64,000 bases of DNA from Chrysaora quinquecirrha (GCA_014526335.1 JACTAT010000022.1:1308604-1372603); one strand, 5' to 3'. Shown: positions 35,801 through 48,055, counted from the first letter of the stretch. Numbers and translations are program-made. The notes: generated by a model not told the origin, from the sequence alone.

Positions 35801-38800
35801 GGTGGTGCAAAAAAATTGCTGGACCCTCCAAGCGATTTGGTTTTAGAGTTGTAAAGGAGATTAGTAAGCAACCAAGCAACCAACCAAGCAACCAACCAAG
35901 CAAGCAAGCAAGCAGGCAGGCAAGCAAACATGCAAGTAAGCCTGCAAGCAAGCCAGCAAGCAGGCAGGCAAGCAAGCAAACAAGCAAGCAAGTATACAAA
36001 CAGGCATGCAAGCCAGCAGGCAGTTATACTTTTTAACATAGGTCAGATTTAAAGGCAGCTATATACCTGATGTAAACCTACTAAATCTACAGCTTTTGCC
36101 CTGTTCAAGATTTGAACCCATTTCCAAGTCGCAAGTCGAGCGCCTTGATTAACGGGAAATAGACTGAAGGTGCTGTGGCGTCGTGGCCTAATCCAGCTGG
36201 GTCATGGTGTCAGAAGCTCAGCGAGGTCGAAGTTCGAACCCCAGCTACAGCAGCGTCATAGCCAAGGTTGAGGTCTCGATTAGTTAACCTACTACTGAGA
36301 TCCTAGCGATTGGCGCTAAGAGCAGAGCTTCAGCGGCCTTCCCAGCAATTCCTCATAAAGCAGGCCCACTAGAAACTGGTAGCCTACGTTACAGACTCAA
36401 TACTAACCTAGGAAAGGTCTGAGGCTGCACGCAGGCTAGGAACAGGTCATACTAAGAACTAGGTTTGTTTGAACAGAAGTTCAGAGCTAAGGGGGCTTTA
36501 GGAAAGGAGCAGTTTTTGTTTACAAGTTACGTAAACTACTGATCTAATGAAAAATGTTTTAAACAGCAAAGCTTTTGATCTTGGTGAGGGTATTCGAGTA
36601 ATTTTAATAAATGAAATTTGTCACATCTCTCTGCTATGCGGTTTTTCAGTGGGACAAAAGCAGTCGACCCCATGTGAGGATTGATTAAAAAATGTTTATT
36701 TATTAAGAACTTGCTGAGTAAAAATGAAATAAGGCAACGCCTGTCTGAGTTTTTCAATTCATGCTGAATGCTTTCACAGGAAAAATACAGTTTGCAAATG
36801 GACAAATGATTTTGCATCAAAGACTTATAACTCAGTTTTCGCTCATCAGATCGAGACTAACACCAAACCGAGATCGCTCAAACTGGGACTCATAATGTTA
36901 CGGAACTTTTCTGACGCTAGCCTGAAAAGATTAACTGAAGACAGAATGAGTGGGAGGAACTAAAACTGGTCTTATGGTTTAGCAAATAAGAAGATAAAAC
37001 CTCAAGACTGCTATATCCTTAGGCTATCACCATATACTATGTACACCAACAGAACAGGGATGAGCACGTACAGGAAGGGGATGAGCACGACCCCTACCAA
37101 CAGTTAGAAGGGTCAGGACGTTCCCTATCTCCAAATCGTTACCATCCTATGGAAACAAGGCCTTGTATGGTGCTGGTCTGTTTAGTTGAGTCAGACGAAA
37201 AAAGACTCTCCTAGTATTCTTTCCAAACAATTCTTTATGTTTCATGTCAGACACAATTTTTAATAAAAATAATCTCATTTATTTAATTTGCTAAAACTGT
37301 TTTAGGTGTGGATCAGACAGAAAAATCTTACAGAATTAAAATCAAACAAAGAATTTATTGAAAAAGTTTGAAATCTGTCTCAATTTGTAGAGTTTTGGGG
37401 TAAAAACATAATATCCTACTGCGCAAATCTCTTTATAATCCTCCACTGTACAAAGTACAAAAGAGGATCAAAGTCAAAGTGGTCGTGCTTCTTTTGATTT
37501 ACCGAGAACTTAATTGCATTTGAAGGCGACTTTTTGCAACGAGAGGGCCGATCGTGAAATTGTTTCACATGTATGTGCTAACTGGCCCGTAAGACCTCCA
37601 GGACCTCAGACAGCATCCGATCGTTGCGAGGGAGGGTGACACCCAAGTGACGCCAAATAAATTCGCCAAGTTTGGTATACCGCGCTGGAGAAATGACTAA
37701 AAAACAGAGGGAGTTACATTAAGTACCTTTACGAGGGCAATCAAATGTCCCGTAGCCAAACAAATGTAATGGTTAAAGAATCTTCTAAGTTCCTTGCTAC
37801 AGGCCTAAAGTCAACTCGGCGATGCATCCTTGCATTCGGGGGTCGGCAAATGATTCCTAAGGTATTCGTGCTAGAATCGAACTTATTGAGTACAAACTAC
37901 AGGTCCAAATCAGCCGTATGGCTTTCTAAAAGGTTGACCTTGGTTTGCAAAGAAAAACTGCTTGTTTGCATCTTCAATTTCGTTTTAAAAAAGTGCCAAG
38001 GAGCCAAGAAAAAAGCAACGCGTCAGCCGCTATGGTTTTCGGGTTTTATCGTTTGCTTTTGCTTTGCGACAACAACAAGTTAAAGAATAATTATCGGGAC
38101 AACAAGTAAATAAAACAGCTAAATAATAATATATTTTTGGATGTTATTTATTTCAAAATATCTACAAAGGCAAGCGGTCTAAAATTGACTGGAACTTTGA
38201 AGGACTGTTATTTGGTTAGCACGTTCGATTCAACAATGAAAATTCAAGCGTACTGTGATGTGATTGGATGAATCTTTTATCACGTGACTTTTACCATCTC
38301 GGTGTACGAGGTCACCAGATGCAATACATTGAATAATGGAAATTCTTTGCTTCGCTTTCAAGCTGGGTAATGAATATAAAATTACATATGACCTCTGAAT
38401 AGGACTGAGCAATCGGAGACTAAGAACTACAGAGTAACTGCGAGTCTGAGACACGAATACTGTGTGTTGATTAATTCAGAAAAGCTGCTCAAAAATAAGT
38501 AGTCGTGACAGTGGTGAGGCTCAAACTACAAAGATAGAAGTTGGAGAGGGCAGGAGACGAAATCTTGCTAGGAAACAAAACTTTTTACGACGTATCTCGA
38601 AACCTAGACTGATTACCTGAGTCGTAGTTTTGCTATTGAATTGAATTGATGGACGCTACCAGTTTGAGCGATCTCCTTTTGGTGCTAGCCTCGGTCGCAT
38701 TATCGATAACTGGGACTCAGGTAATCAGTCGACTCTCAACCATTGATTGGAGCAGAAAGAAATTTATTGGTAAATGGGAAAAGTCATATAACTCAGCTGT

Positions 38801-41800
38801 CAATCATCCACTCAAGGACAGCGCAGCATACACTTTCTTATTGCACAGCAAGGACGATTAAACAAAAGACCTTTACAAAGAGGTCTGGGTCGGCGCGACA
38901 TTTTTCTGGAAGATGGCGGAGATCCTGAGTAAGGGAATCCTCTCCGCGTGTAACGACCGAGATTACGGTCGCTTTAGGAGAGGTAGAGAAGCATACTGCT
39001 CTTCAAATTCATGAAAACTTTTACTCAGGTTTTAGATCAAAACACCCTGTGCACCTGAACGAGGTCACGAGCTAGCAGCCTCGACTGCAATATCAAGTAA
39101 GCTGCGAATGCGAACTGCAAAATGCAAAAACTAGTGAGTGTCTAGTAAGACTAATGAATTAAACGAATCCCATTGTTCTGCTTATACAGTCTAGACCAAC
39201 AACCACAGCATTTCATTACTCCGAATGAGTTTGACAATAACAACAACAACTTAAGGTGGTAACTCCGACAGCTGGAACTCGTGTCATAAGTCTATCAATG
39301 TCTTGTACAAAGGTTAAACAACACCGAGGAAGTCCACAGAAAATATTTATGCTCCTCATATAAAAACGGAGCAAATAAACTTGACCTATTTCAATTATAA
39401 CTTGCAAGTCAAATAATATAGAACAGTTAATTGACAGTGCGTAGATAAGAGAAGAGTACAAATTTATATATATACTCAGCTTCAAGAATAGAAGGCGGTT
39501 TGACATGGGTAAACTGAAATAGCAACTATTGATAAACACGCTTTTAAGCACTTGTGAAATTAAATAGATCTTCGGACGAATCTTTCCGAAAAAATGAATG
39601 GTATTAAAACTATACTATTTTTTCCCGTAAAAACTGCTTTTTTTCGAGTTGTAGAGCTCAGAACTGGCTAGGCCTAATCTTATTCTTCTGAGAATTTCAT
39701 CCTTCCTGAATAACGAGTTCTAATGAGCTTGTTGACCCTTTTACAAATGCGAAAAATTAAATCGAAAACACAGAAACCAGTTGCTGTGGCTGTGAGCTAG
39801 AATTGATGACTTTGACAGAGCAAGAGGAATATCATGCCATAAATATTCTTTTATAAAGGGGTATTTTGTCGATAACAATTTTCTGGCCTATGGCTTGTAG
39901 ATCAGAGCCACCACTAGCCGAACTATGTTCTTAAAGCCCCTGCATTCCATCTATACTATGCCCTTGATTCGTTTTCGTCACCCTGCTTTTTACTGCACAT
40001 CACCTAGACTTAGGCCTGCTCTTTACAACATAGTCCCTTAACTGCATAGGCCTAAATCTGGCCTAGGCATTTGCTACTATCTTTGGCACACACGAAAACT
40101 ATGCATCTCTTCTAGTAATAAGAATCTATAAGAAACTTTAAAATGGTTTGTGCTATCCTTAACATGACGAAATATTTCATTAAAGCGATTCGCCTATTGT
40201 TCTAGGCCTACTTGGGAAAAATTATTTCTTTTAGTCCATCAAAGGTTCATAGCAACGTTTTTATGTTTGGATATGTTTTATCTCACATGGACTTTTAGCG
40301 CAGAGCTATGTACACCGTGTTTATGTTTGGAAATCTCAGCACTGGACTTTCATAAATAATGGAGATGGCTGTTACTTAGAATATGGAAGGTCACAGCGAC
40401 TGATACAGCTTTTCCTATATAGGGACAGTTCTAGAATGGAATCTAGGGTCTCAAAAAGCAAAAACAGTGCTTGTTTAGCGTGTCCACTAATTAGCAATGG
40501 CATAACGGACTTGAAATGTCGGCATTTAAAGAAATCGCTCAAAGAGGACATGAATTAATTAACTAACGGCATTTTGAGGCACCATACTAAGACATACATG
40601 AAATTTTCATTGTTGAAGTTAATGCTATTTGAGGTCTTTGATAAACGAATGTTTTTTAGTATTTGGTCACTAATACCCTTTTCTAAAAACATGTAAATCT
40701 CATGAAAATCACATCGCCTGGTCTACAATGCAGCTTAACTTATTGAGTAATAAACCTCTGATTAAACACGATATATATTCAGCTTGTTTCACAGTCTGGG
40801 TTTCATTCTTAGATTCTAAAGACATACCCCTTTCTAAAGACATGTAAATCTCTTGAAAATAGTACAGCCAGGCTTACAATACGATTCAACTTATTTCTCG
40901 CCCTTGAATATTAAACCTCTTATCAAACACGATATTAAAGCAGCTTGTTTCTCAGTTTGAGTTTCATTCTCATATTCTTTTGAGTTGCAAGCTTTGAGAT
41001 TTAGATTTAAGGCAATAAATTGATTAATAACTGGAGAGATTTATGTCTCAAAGGAAATTATTTCATAATAATATATCTTGGATTATCTGCTTAAAATTCA
41101 GTTGTCAAATCCTGACTTTTGTTTTTATAAGTCAACGAGATTTTATATCATTTATAAATGGGAGCTCTACAGGGCCTTTTTAATATACTAACTGGGGAGG
41201 AGTATTTGCCCCCAGTGTACCCCCAGTCCCACTCTCCTCCCAAATTTTGAGGAAAAGCCTTTGCTTACGACAACAACAGAATGCCCAACCAGTCAAGATC
41301 CCTTAAAAGAGGCCTTAAGGGCTATGTAGGTTAGTTCCTGATGTAGAGCCAGGGAGAGCCAGGAGGTCGCACATCGTAAGGGTATAAGTTTGGGAAATCG
41401 CAGGAGTGCTGAATCAAAAGAGGACAGTGTGAAGAGGAAGGAAAAGAAATATCACTGACTTACCAGAATTTAGATCTGCTGCGAAGTTAGGTGCTTTATC
41501 AATGGAGGAGCAATCCCAAGTTCTTTCTCTAAGCTGGTCCTTACATTCTTCTTTGGCTAACTGAGCACCTTCTTTCATATATTTCATCATCAATAGATTA
41601 CCACGACATACCTTGCTCTGCCTCAAGGAGATGAGTCGAGGAAATCTGTCACAATCGCTTTTTCTCCAAGCAGAATTCTTTGTTCTGTCCAAAGCTCTGT
41701 AGAGAAAGGGCTACTTCAGTGAAATTGTCTAAGCTGGTTGAGCCGAATGCTTAACTAAGGTTCGGGTTTGGCTCGCAATCAAAAGGTTTGAAATCACTTT

Positions 41801-44107
41801 CTCTGAACCTATACTCACCAGTACCAGAGTGCTCGCTCTGAGGCAGCTAGGGGAGGGTAGGATAGCGAATATAAATCAAAGAAGTTGTAGCCAAGTTTGG
41901 GTTCGGCTCGCAGTCGAAAGGTTTTGGATTCGAATTAGTCGAAATACCTTCCTCTGAATCTACAATCATGAGTCCCAGAGTGCTATGGTTCTGAGGTAGA
42001 TTTGTTAACATCTGTGAAGTGTTGTAGCCAAAGTTTGGGTTCGGCTCGCAGTCGAAAGGTTTCTGGTTCGGGTCTCGTCGATAACACAAACTGCAAACGA
42101 GCTTGCAGTCGTCTATCCTATCCTTCTTAGGTTAGAGCATGCATTTGAATGAAAAACTATATAAGAAACATCAGGCTGACGTTCGGGTGAAACAGGTTAC
42201 TCTCTTCCAAAATTCGTATCTGTTCCAAAAAACTGCTTGAGTCAGGTGCTTTATCTATAGGTGAGAAGCACTTATCTTAAAACGCACGTCAAGTATAATT
42301 TCGAGAAGGAGGACGATAAATCCGAGGGCCGATTCATTCCATGGAAATCTTTTATACCTTTGCTGGAAATCCTATTTTTTTCATGGAAATCCCTTAGAAA
42401 TCTGTTTGTTTTTACGAAATGCTCGTACTTTTATGAAGAGTAAAATACCACGGAGAAGAGTCTTCTAGTGAAAATAGGTGAATTCATTCTAGAATGTCTC
42501 ACGAGGGCAAACATTTCGAGTCAAGCACTGCACATCAACTATACAATAAAGCTTCCTCAAACCAATGCTCAAACTCTGACCTTAGTTTACAAATAATGAC
42601 TTGCTTGCTTGCTTGCTTGTTATAAACATAGATGACCTTTAAACCAAAAGGCATAAAACGGCATTTTTGTCTTTAATCAAATGATGGTTTTCTTTAAATC
42701 TTTAAATTCCAAAATCACTCGTCACTGACTGCGTTTACATCATTGGTTTTAAAAGTATGGTTAATCTAGGATTGCAGAAATTTGTTTTGAAGAAAACCGA
42801 GGGACAGAAGAAGTACATGCTTTTTATTTGATAAAGAACCTAGCTAGATCAAGGTCTAGTTCCTAAAAGTCCTTATTTTTGGACCTCTTGTGATTCAATT
42901 ATAGTACGCAAAGTATGTTAATACACCAGGACTCTTATCCAGCCCTCAAAGTTGCTTAAAATTTTAGACATTTTAGTCCTCAAAGTTGCTTAACATTTTT
43001 GTAGCTAACAATCACTCCTGACTTCGTGGGTCAAAATCATCAACTGTAGGCCTGCAACACGGGGAGACAGTAAATTGAAAAGTGTTAGCTAACGAACTTC
43101 AACATGGAAAGGAAAGCATAATAACAAACAACTTCTTAGTTGTTAACAGTAATTTAGTTGAGCCCTCAAGTTGCTTAATGTTAAGGTCAGTTCAGCCCTA
43201 GTTGCTTATTGAGCGGTTGCTTATTAAAAAAGTGTAGTCCCTAATTTAAATTGCGTTTGCATACACGCTTTTTTTATAAACTGGGACGGCAGCTTCGGCC
43301 CTCTTCATGCAGGTTCCTTATAAAGTGGTTCTTTATAAAAAAGCACGTAATCAAAAACCAGCAAGAAGGAAAATGTATGTCGCCTGACCAAAGAGGAACT
43401 GCCTGGAACAACAATAACTTACTAGCTTTCTGGAAGCATATGTACATATACCTCAAAGTTCATTCCTTCTAACCATATAATACAGTAATTACCAACTTAA
43501 ACATTTAACATATTAAAAAACAAAAATCAAGAGTCTGGTAAATAAATATGAAGTTCTATTTCTCAGAAACTCAAATCAAACAGACAAGGTCATGTACAAA
43601 GTTAAAAAGACGTTAGACCATGAAATATGGGGTGCAAAATTTTCTAAAATCTAACATTCTTTTGAAACTTGAACGCAGACGGTCCTCGAAAAGGACATCG
43701 AGCTAACAACTGCTCATTTGAAAATAGACTTCTAAGCTTTCGTAAAAAGATTTCAAAATGCCTCAAAGTTTTCCAACGATAGGAAATGGATGAATAAATT
43801 GCGTTCCCGTTTGTTTTCCTGTTAATTTCGAAATACGTAAGAAGTTGGTGAATAATTTCCTATTATGGTTTTGGAAACAATTTGTAACATTTATAAGGGT
43901 ATCAAAATAACAATTTTCTAGTTCAGGTAAATTCGAGGTGAGAATGAAACTCGAGTCTAATGAAAAATGATTGAAAATTGATCATATAAAACGAACGCAT
44001 CAAATTACATATTATACTTACAGCCATTTAATGCCGAGTGTTAAATTTGCAAATGATGATAATAATAAAAGAGCAACCCAAATCATTATAGGTCTTTTTG
44101 ATTCCAT
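29427..44107 (-). CDS. WNT11: Wnt11-type secreted Wnt ligand, 4 exons
   Basis: Secreted, normally lipid-modified ligand for Frizzled receptors. Exons on the minus strand: 44107-44022 (start codon, signal peptide), 41696-41464, 30966-30665, 29873-29427 (stop TAA). Phases at the junctions are 2, 1 and 0. Length is about 355 residues, typical for Wnt11. After the signal peptide (MIWVALLLLSSFANLTLG) comes IKWLALDRT, a Wnt11 hallmark, then ECKDQLRERTWDCSSID, ISKACLSGKLAGCGC, GGCPDITM, CRCHGVTGAC, SPNYC, LCCGRGFD, CKCRYIWCC and a final Cys-Arg. Taking exon 3 in its conserved frame, I count 24 cysteines, the canonical number. Oddities are two frame shifts inside exon 3 and changed residues in the acylation hairpin. 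Intron 2 is about 10.5 kb. Wnt class is near certain; the Wnt11 subfamily rests on the N-terminal half. Confidence 0.92.
29950..30620. repeat. Pyrimidine-rich minisatellite in Wnt11 intron 3
   Basis: Degenerate short motif TCTCTCTATTAAGCCCC; from about 30290 a higher unit of roughly 105 bases (AAGCGTCTGCTTTCAATATG, TTTAGGCCCCGCTCTC) repeats three to four times. It fills nearly the whole 791-base intron. Confidence 0.85.
30665..30966 (-). CDS. WNT11: Wnt11 exon 3, conserved frame broken twice
   Basis: Exon 2 forces entry in the frame reading TKEAGF (compare TRESAF). The conserved continuation YALSTAALTFTISKACLSG to KFAKQFAIAELKKK is in another frame, switching at about 30944-30947. The end of the exon, KKHNIRLGGQ joining LVRDLL of exon 4 (the Wnt HNxxxGxxxVRD motif), is back in the entry frame, switching at the homopolymer 30690-30694. 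Read straight in the entry frame the exon hits TAG at 30698-30700. Confidence 0.85.
31233..31541. mobile_element. MITE with about 57-bp terminal inverted repeats
   Basis: Wnt11 intron 2. The left arm AGACCTTTTCAAAGAGGCCT and following is repeated inverted at 31485-31541 (AGACCTTTTTAAAGAGGCCT on the other strand), with TGGGT.GGGCGCGAC and AAAATGGTAGACA in both. No open frame inside. Target duplication unclear. Confidence 0.75.
33850..34191. repeat. ACTA tetranucleotide array, left of the hAT element
   Basis: Imperfect (AACT)n; the same array resumes at 35316-35430 after the inserted transposon. Confidence 0.9.
34192..35315. mobile_element. Non-autonomous hAT-like transposon
   Basis: 1124 bases. 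Left end CAGTAGCGTAGCCAAGGGGG, right end (inverted) CAGTGGCGTAGCCAGGGTC. Flanked by CTTACTAA on both sides (34184-34191, 35316-35323), an 8-bp target duplication as in hAT elements, though the surrounding sequence is itself TAAC-rich. No transposase frame inside. It splits a TAAC-type tetranucleotide array. Confidence 0.75.
35862..36022. repeat. CAAG tetranucleotide array
   Basis: (AACC AAGC)n passing into (CAAG)n with CAGG variants. The overlapping Cys/Leu-rich and Ser/Lys-rich ORFs are products of the repeat. Confidence 0.9.
36166..36326 (+). mobile_element. tRNA-derived SINE copy, best preserved
   Basis: Wnt11 intron 2. GGTGCTGTGGCGTCGTGGCC, then TAATCCAGCTGG, then box B AGTTCGAACCCC, then tail GGTCTCGATTAGTTAACC and GAGATCCTAGCG. 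The spacing of box A and box B fits a tRNA-type Pol III promoter. Confidence 0.8.
38605..38732. mobile_element. Foldback element, 17-bp perfect terminal repeats
   Basis: GACTGATTACCTGAGTC at 38607 is exactly inverted at 38714-38730. The body holds GTTTGAGCGATCTC and CTAGCCTCGGTCG, shared with 54411-54559, 46015-46085, 36847-36890 and 32225-32275. Confidence 0.65.
38864..39010 (+). mobile_element. Partial copy of the AGACCTTT MITE
   Basis: Left arm and start of the body only: CAAAGAGGTCTGGGTCGGCG, ATTTTTCTGGAAGATGG, GGGAATCCTCTCCGCGTGTA. Confidence 0.7.
40672..40985. repeat. Tandem duplication, unit about 155 bp
   Basis: Wnt11 intron 2. AAACATGTAAATCTCATGAA to GTTTCATTCT recurs as AGACATGTAAATCTCTTGAA to GTTTCATTCT. 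Confidence 0.7.
41464..41696 (-). CDS. WNT11: Wnt11 exon 2: N-terminal Wnt core
   Basis: Acceptor ctctacag, donor GTAAGT. Codes ALDRTKNSAWRKSDC, then SLRQSKVCRGN, then ECKDQLRERTWDCSSID and NFAADLNS: the conserved Wnt pattern Q..xCr....EC..q...r.W.Cs. The usual RRWNCS is RTWDCS here. Confidence 0.9.
41755..42085. repeat. Three copies of about 143 bp just upstream of Wnt11 exon 2
   Basis: GGTTCGGCTCGCAGTCGAAA (first copy GGCTCGCAATCAAAAGG) recurs at about 41766, 41900 and 42041, with TCTGAACCTATA / TCTGAATCTACA between. Lies in Wnt11 intron 1. Confidence 0.75.
44022..44107 (-). CDS. WNT11: Wnt11 exon 1: signal peptide
   Basis: ATG (44107-44105) opens MESKRP followed by a hydrophobic stretch ending near LTLG, then IKW, and a strong GTAAGT donor. 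The two leftover bases (CT) plus the first base of the next exon make CTA, giving WLAL as in vertebrate Wnt11. This exon is too short for usual ORF cut-offs. Confidence 0.85.
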
Positions 44108-44774
44108 GTTATATACTGCACCAATTAATATATAGAGATTCGCGGTAAGAGTTCTGGAGTGTATACTGTATAGAGATGAAACGAATGAATGCTGTGTTCC
44201 TGTGTATCCCGCTTCGACTAACTAATCTGCCCCCGAGTGAGCAAGTTATCTCTTATACGTAACTCAAACAATCAATCGGTTAAATATTTCTTTGTCAAAT
44301 CCGCCTATTAACAAAGCATCGAGAGCAAATCGGAAAGTTCTTCTATTATACTCAAAACAAGCGTGGTTTTATTTGTTATTTCGGTTCGTTTATATACTCG
44401 TCGGTTGCCGAATAGATAAATCCGAGAATAGGCGAGTATTGTAAGCAAAGGAAGGTTATTCATCGTTGCAATTGTATTGACCGAAGGAAACACATTCTAT
44501 TCGTTTATTTGATTATGTGGCGAACGAAAAACTAACAACCGTGTGATATGACTATGAGGCTAATAACTACAGACGACAATCATTTAATTATAGAATTAGC
44601 ATACAAAAGTAGCAGCGAGAATTTGAAACAGTCATAAATCATTTTAGCGCACATTCCTTCGGTATATTTTCTGGCTTTGATAATTTCAAAAAGACTGCAG
44701 ATCAACCTAACTATTTAAGTATTCGCTCCCAGACCCCATACAAACACGCTAATACTGCGACTTGTCCTATTACA

Positions 44775-45225
44775 GCCTGAGAATCCCGCCTGCTTAGGCC
44801 TTCTAGGGGCACTTTTTGTCCTTTTGTTCTACCCGTCACAGAACAGTATTTCGAAGAACGCATTATGATTGGCTAATTCAGCGACCATAACGAAACTTCA
44901 TGATACTGTGAAAATCCGGGTTGCTTAGGCCCTCCAGGAATACTTCTTGTCCTACCAATCAGAGAGCAGTATTTCGAAGAACGCATTATGATTGGCTAAT
45001 TCAGCGACCATAACGAAACTTCATGATACTGTGAAAATCCGGGTTGCTTAGGCCCTCCAGGAATACTTTTTGTCCTACCAATCAGAGAGCAGGATTTCGA
45101 AGAACGCATTATGATTGGCTAATTCAGCGACCATAACGAAACTTCATGATACTGTGAAAATCCGGGTTGCTTAGGCCCTCCAGGAATACTTTTTGTCCTA
45201 CCAATCACAGAGCAGGATTTCGTCC
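44775..45225. repeat. Tandem repeat of about 122 bp, 4 copies, 5' of Wnt11
   Basis: Unit includes TGCTTAGGCCCTCCAGGAAT, ATGATTGGCTAATTCAGCGA and ACGAAACTTCATGATACTGT. Copies 2-4 nearly identical, copy 1 and the last partial copy diverged. About 0.7 kb upstream of the Wnt11 start codon. Confidence 0.9.
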
Positions 45226-45472
45226 CTATTAGAATACAGCGATTTCGATCCGCTAGGAGGCTGTTTTCGCTTATTTTTCTTTCAACATGCCAAACTTCCC
45301 AATTAACCGTGAATTTGAAGCAAAATTTGCTATAATACCTCTCCTGAAGCGACTGCAACCCAGGTCGCTGCACGCAGAGAGGATTACCTTACTTAAGATG
45401 TCCACCATCTGCCAGAAAATGCTGTGCCGACCCAGGTCTCTATGAAAAGGTCTATTCAAGACATAGGTCTAT
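45226..45472 (-). mobile_element. AGACCTTT MITE copy upstream of Wnt11
   Basis: Minus-oriented copy with arm and most of the body (AGCAAATTTTGCTTCAAATT matches the body of the 31233 copy). A second arm fragment lies at 45765-45842. Confidence 0.7.
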
Positions 45473-46399
45473 TCTTGCCAATGTTCTCTTAACTAGACTG
45501 TAAGAGTCGTAATTTCTTTATAAATAATGTTGACCAATAGTATAATTGTCATAAGAACTTGCAAAAGCTCATTCATGTTTTTATAAGAACAACTCGCTCT
45601 GTTTTCAGCTTGTATATCTTGAATATCCTTTAGCTCACTTCGGACTACTCTACTAGCCCAATGATATCATGACAAAACATTTGTCAAATGTGTTTCAGAG
45701 CAAGTGCTTGACTCCTGCGTATGCTAAGTATGTAAAGGGGTCTTCAAGAAAAGTTTACAATCCAAGTGCCAAAACTAAGAATCGCTACTATAATTGCCGC
45801 CATCTTCCACAAAAATGTTGCGCCGACCCAGACCTATGAAACATATGAAACAAGAGAGTTTCTGAGGTTTCACTGAAATCTCACTGACTTCTTTATTACA
45901 AAGTTTGCTGTTACAAAAGAGGGTATATAAGCTTCCCATGAATATCAACCTCATCTAACTACAACCATGTAATAAGACTAATGGACCAGTTATCCTATTG
46001 GACTATATTTTTGACAGTATGAGCGATCTCGGTTTGGTGTTAGTCTCGGTCTGATGAGCGATAACAGGGACTCAGGTAACAAGACTATCATCTCACCTTG
46101 AAGCATGGGTAAGTCACAGATTGATTGCAAGTGTTGTTGTTGTTATCAGTTGTGTATAGCAATCTTGATAGCCTGTGGGTAAAGTTGAAGAAATGAGTAA
46201 ACGAGCGGTACATTAAAAGAAGAGTATCTCTTTCATTGTATAACAAACAAAACCAATATAGATTAAGGTAGGATAAGGAAAAATCCAACGAGTACAGCAG
46301 AGGAACACTGGTAATTAAAGAATAAAGGGCATAAAATGAGAAGACACAAAGCTTTAATGGAGATAACTGCAAGATCAAACAGGCAAAATCCATGAAGAA

Positions 46400-47560
46400 A
46401 CGGAATGAAATTTTGTATTCAGTAGGGTGTAAAGGATGAGACAAGACTAATACTGGACTTTGTAGAGTTTACGAAGGGAGAATAGAAGTAGAACGGGCGA
46501 GATAACTAGTAAGGCAAATAAGTAAAGTAGAGAAAGAAATAAAATGAAATTTCGTCTTCTGTAGGATGAACAGGATAAGACAGGACTAATACTGGACTTT
46601 GTAGAGTTTAAGAAGGGAGAATAGCAGTAGAACGAGCGAGATAACTAGTAAGGCAAATAAGTAAAGTACATAGATATAAAATGAAATTTCGTCTTCTGTA
46701 GGATGAACAGGATAAGACAGGACTAATACTGGACTTTGTAGAGTTTACGAAGGGAGAATAGCAGTAGAACGAGCGAGATAACTAGTAAGGCAAAAAGTAA
46801 AGTACAGAGAAATAAAATGAAATTTCGTCTTCTGTAGGATGAACAGGATAAGACAAGACTAATACTGGACTTTGTAGAGTTTACGAAGGGAGAATAGAAG
46901 TAGAACGAGCGAGATAACTAGTAAGGCAAATAAGTAAAGTACAGAGAAATAAAATGAAATTTCGTCTTCTGTAGGATGAACAGGATAAGACAGGACTAAT
47001 ACTGGACTTTGTAGAGTTTAAGAAAGGAGAATAGCAGTAGAACGAGCGAGGTAACTAATAAGGCAAATAAGTTAAGTAAAGAAAGAAATGAAATGAAATT
47101 TCGTCCTCTCAAGGATGTAAATGATAAGAAAGGACTAATACTGAACTTAGTAGAGTTTTAGAAGGGTGTATAGTAAGCGAAAATGTATAAGGTAAGTTTA
47201 ATGGGAATAGAAAGGGAGATAACTTGTAAGGCAAATAGGTAAAGAACAGAAAGAAACAGAATGAAAAGCTGTAGTCTAAAGGATGAACGGAATGAGACAT
47301 GACTGATACAGGGCTTAGTTGGGAAAAGGATGGGGACTTAGGCTCGGGATTAGGAATAGAAATAATATAAGACGACTTTAATAAGAAAGGAGAGGGAGAT
47401 GGCTAGGAAAGTAAATAGATAAAATACAGAAAGAAATAGAATGAAATTTTGTATTCTAAAAGATGTACGGGATGAGACATGCCTGATACTAGGACTTAGA
47501 AAGGTATAAGGTGGGAGCTTAGAAATAAAAAGAAGAGAAAAAGAATTTAATAAGAAAGAA
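46400..47560. repeat. Tandem repeat of about 138 bp
   Basis: Units with TTTCGTCTTCTGTAGGATGA, ATACTGGACTTTGTAGAGTT, CGAGATAACTAGTAAGGC; five close copies to about 47100, then more diverged ones. Confidence 0.9.
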
Positions 47561-47624
47561 ATGAAGATAACCATGAAAGCAAATAGGCAAATACCACAAA
47601 GAAATACCGTAGAAACTCTATATA

Positions 47625-48055
47625 TCCCTTGGTGACGGATTAGAGAGAAATTTTACTAGAGAGAGGGCATAATAGAGAGAGGGTTAATTAGATAGTGGGT
47701 TTACTAGAGAGAGGTTAGTTAGAGAGAGGGTTAATTAGATAGTGGGTTAATTAGAGAGAGTGTTTGTTAGAGAGAGGGCTTGATTAGAGAGAAGGCAAAT
47801 TAGAGATAGGGCTGATTAGAGAGAGGGCTTACTAGAGAGAGGTTAATTAGGGAGAGGGCGTATTAGAGAGAAGGCTAATTAGAGAGAGGATTAATTAGAG
47901 ACAGGTTTAATTAGATAGAGAGTTTATTACAGAAAGTGCTTGTTAGAGAGAGGGCTTATTAGAGAGAAGGCTAATTAGAGAGAGGGTTAATTAGGCGGAT
48001 GGGGCTTAATGAAAAGAGGGGGCAACTAGATAGGGGGGGGCTAACTAGAGTTAAG
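47625..48055. repeat. Purine-rich minisatellite (TTAGAGAGAGGG)
   Basis: Units of 18-20 bases such as GAGAGAGGGTTAATTA; reverse complement of the motif at 29950-30620. Confidence 0.9.

Larger units (their letters stand above)
30967..41463 (-). other. Wnt11 intron 2
   Basis: About 10.5 kb. Apart from the elements listed separately (MITE 31233, hAT-like 34192, SINE 36166, foldback 38605, arrays), I see no open frame with protein-like conservation. The 112-codon ORF at 37745-38083 has no recognisable features. Confidence 0.7.

Noticed and set aside
35743..36039. Cys/Leu-rich ORF resembling a membrane protein
   Set aside because: It is the CAAG tetranucleotide array translated; the opposite frame is equally open.
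36166..36326. A tRNA gene (box B GTTCGAACCCC)
   Set aside because: No cloverleaf with a proper acceptor stem; it is one of several dispersed SINE copies with a shared non-tRNA tail.
37745..38083. 112-codon plus-strand ORF in Wnt11 intron 2
   Set aside because: No domain, signal or recognisable similarity, and no codon pattern; kept out as probable chance.
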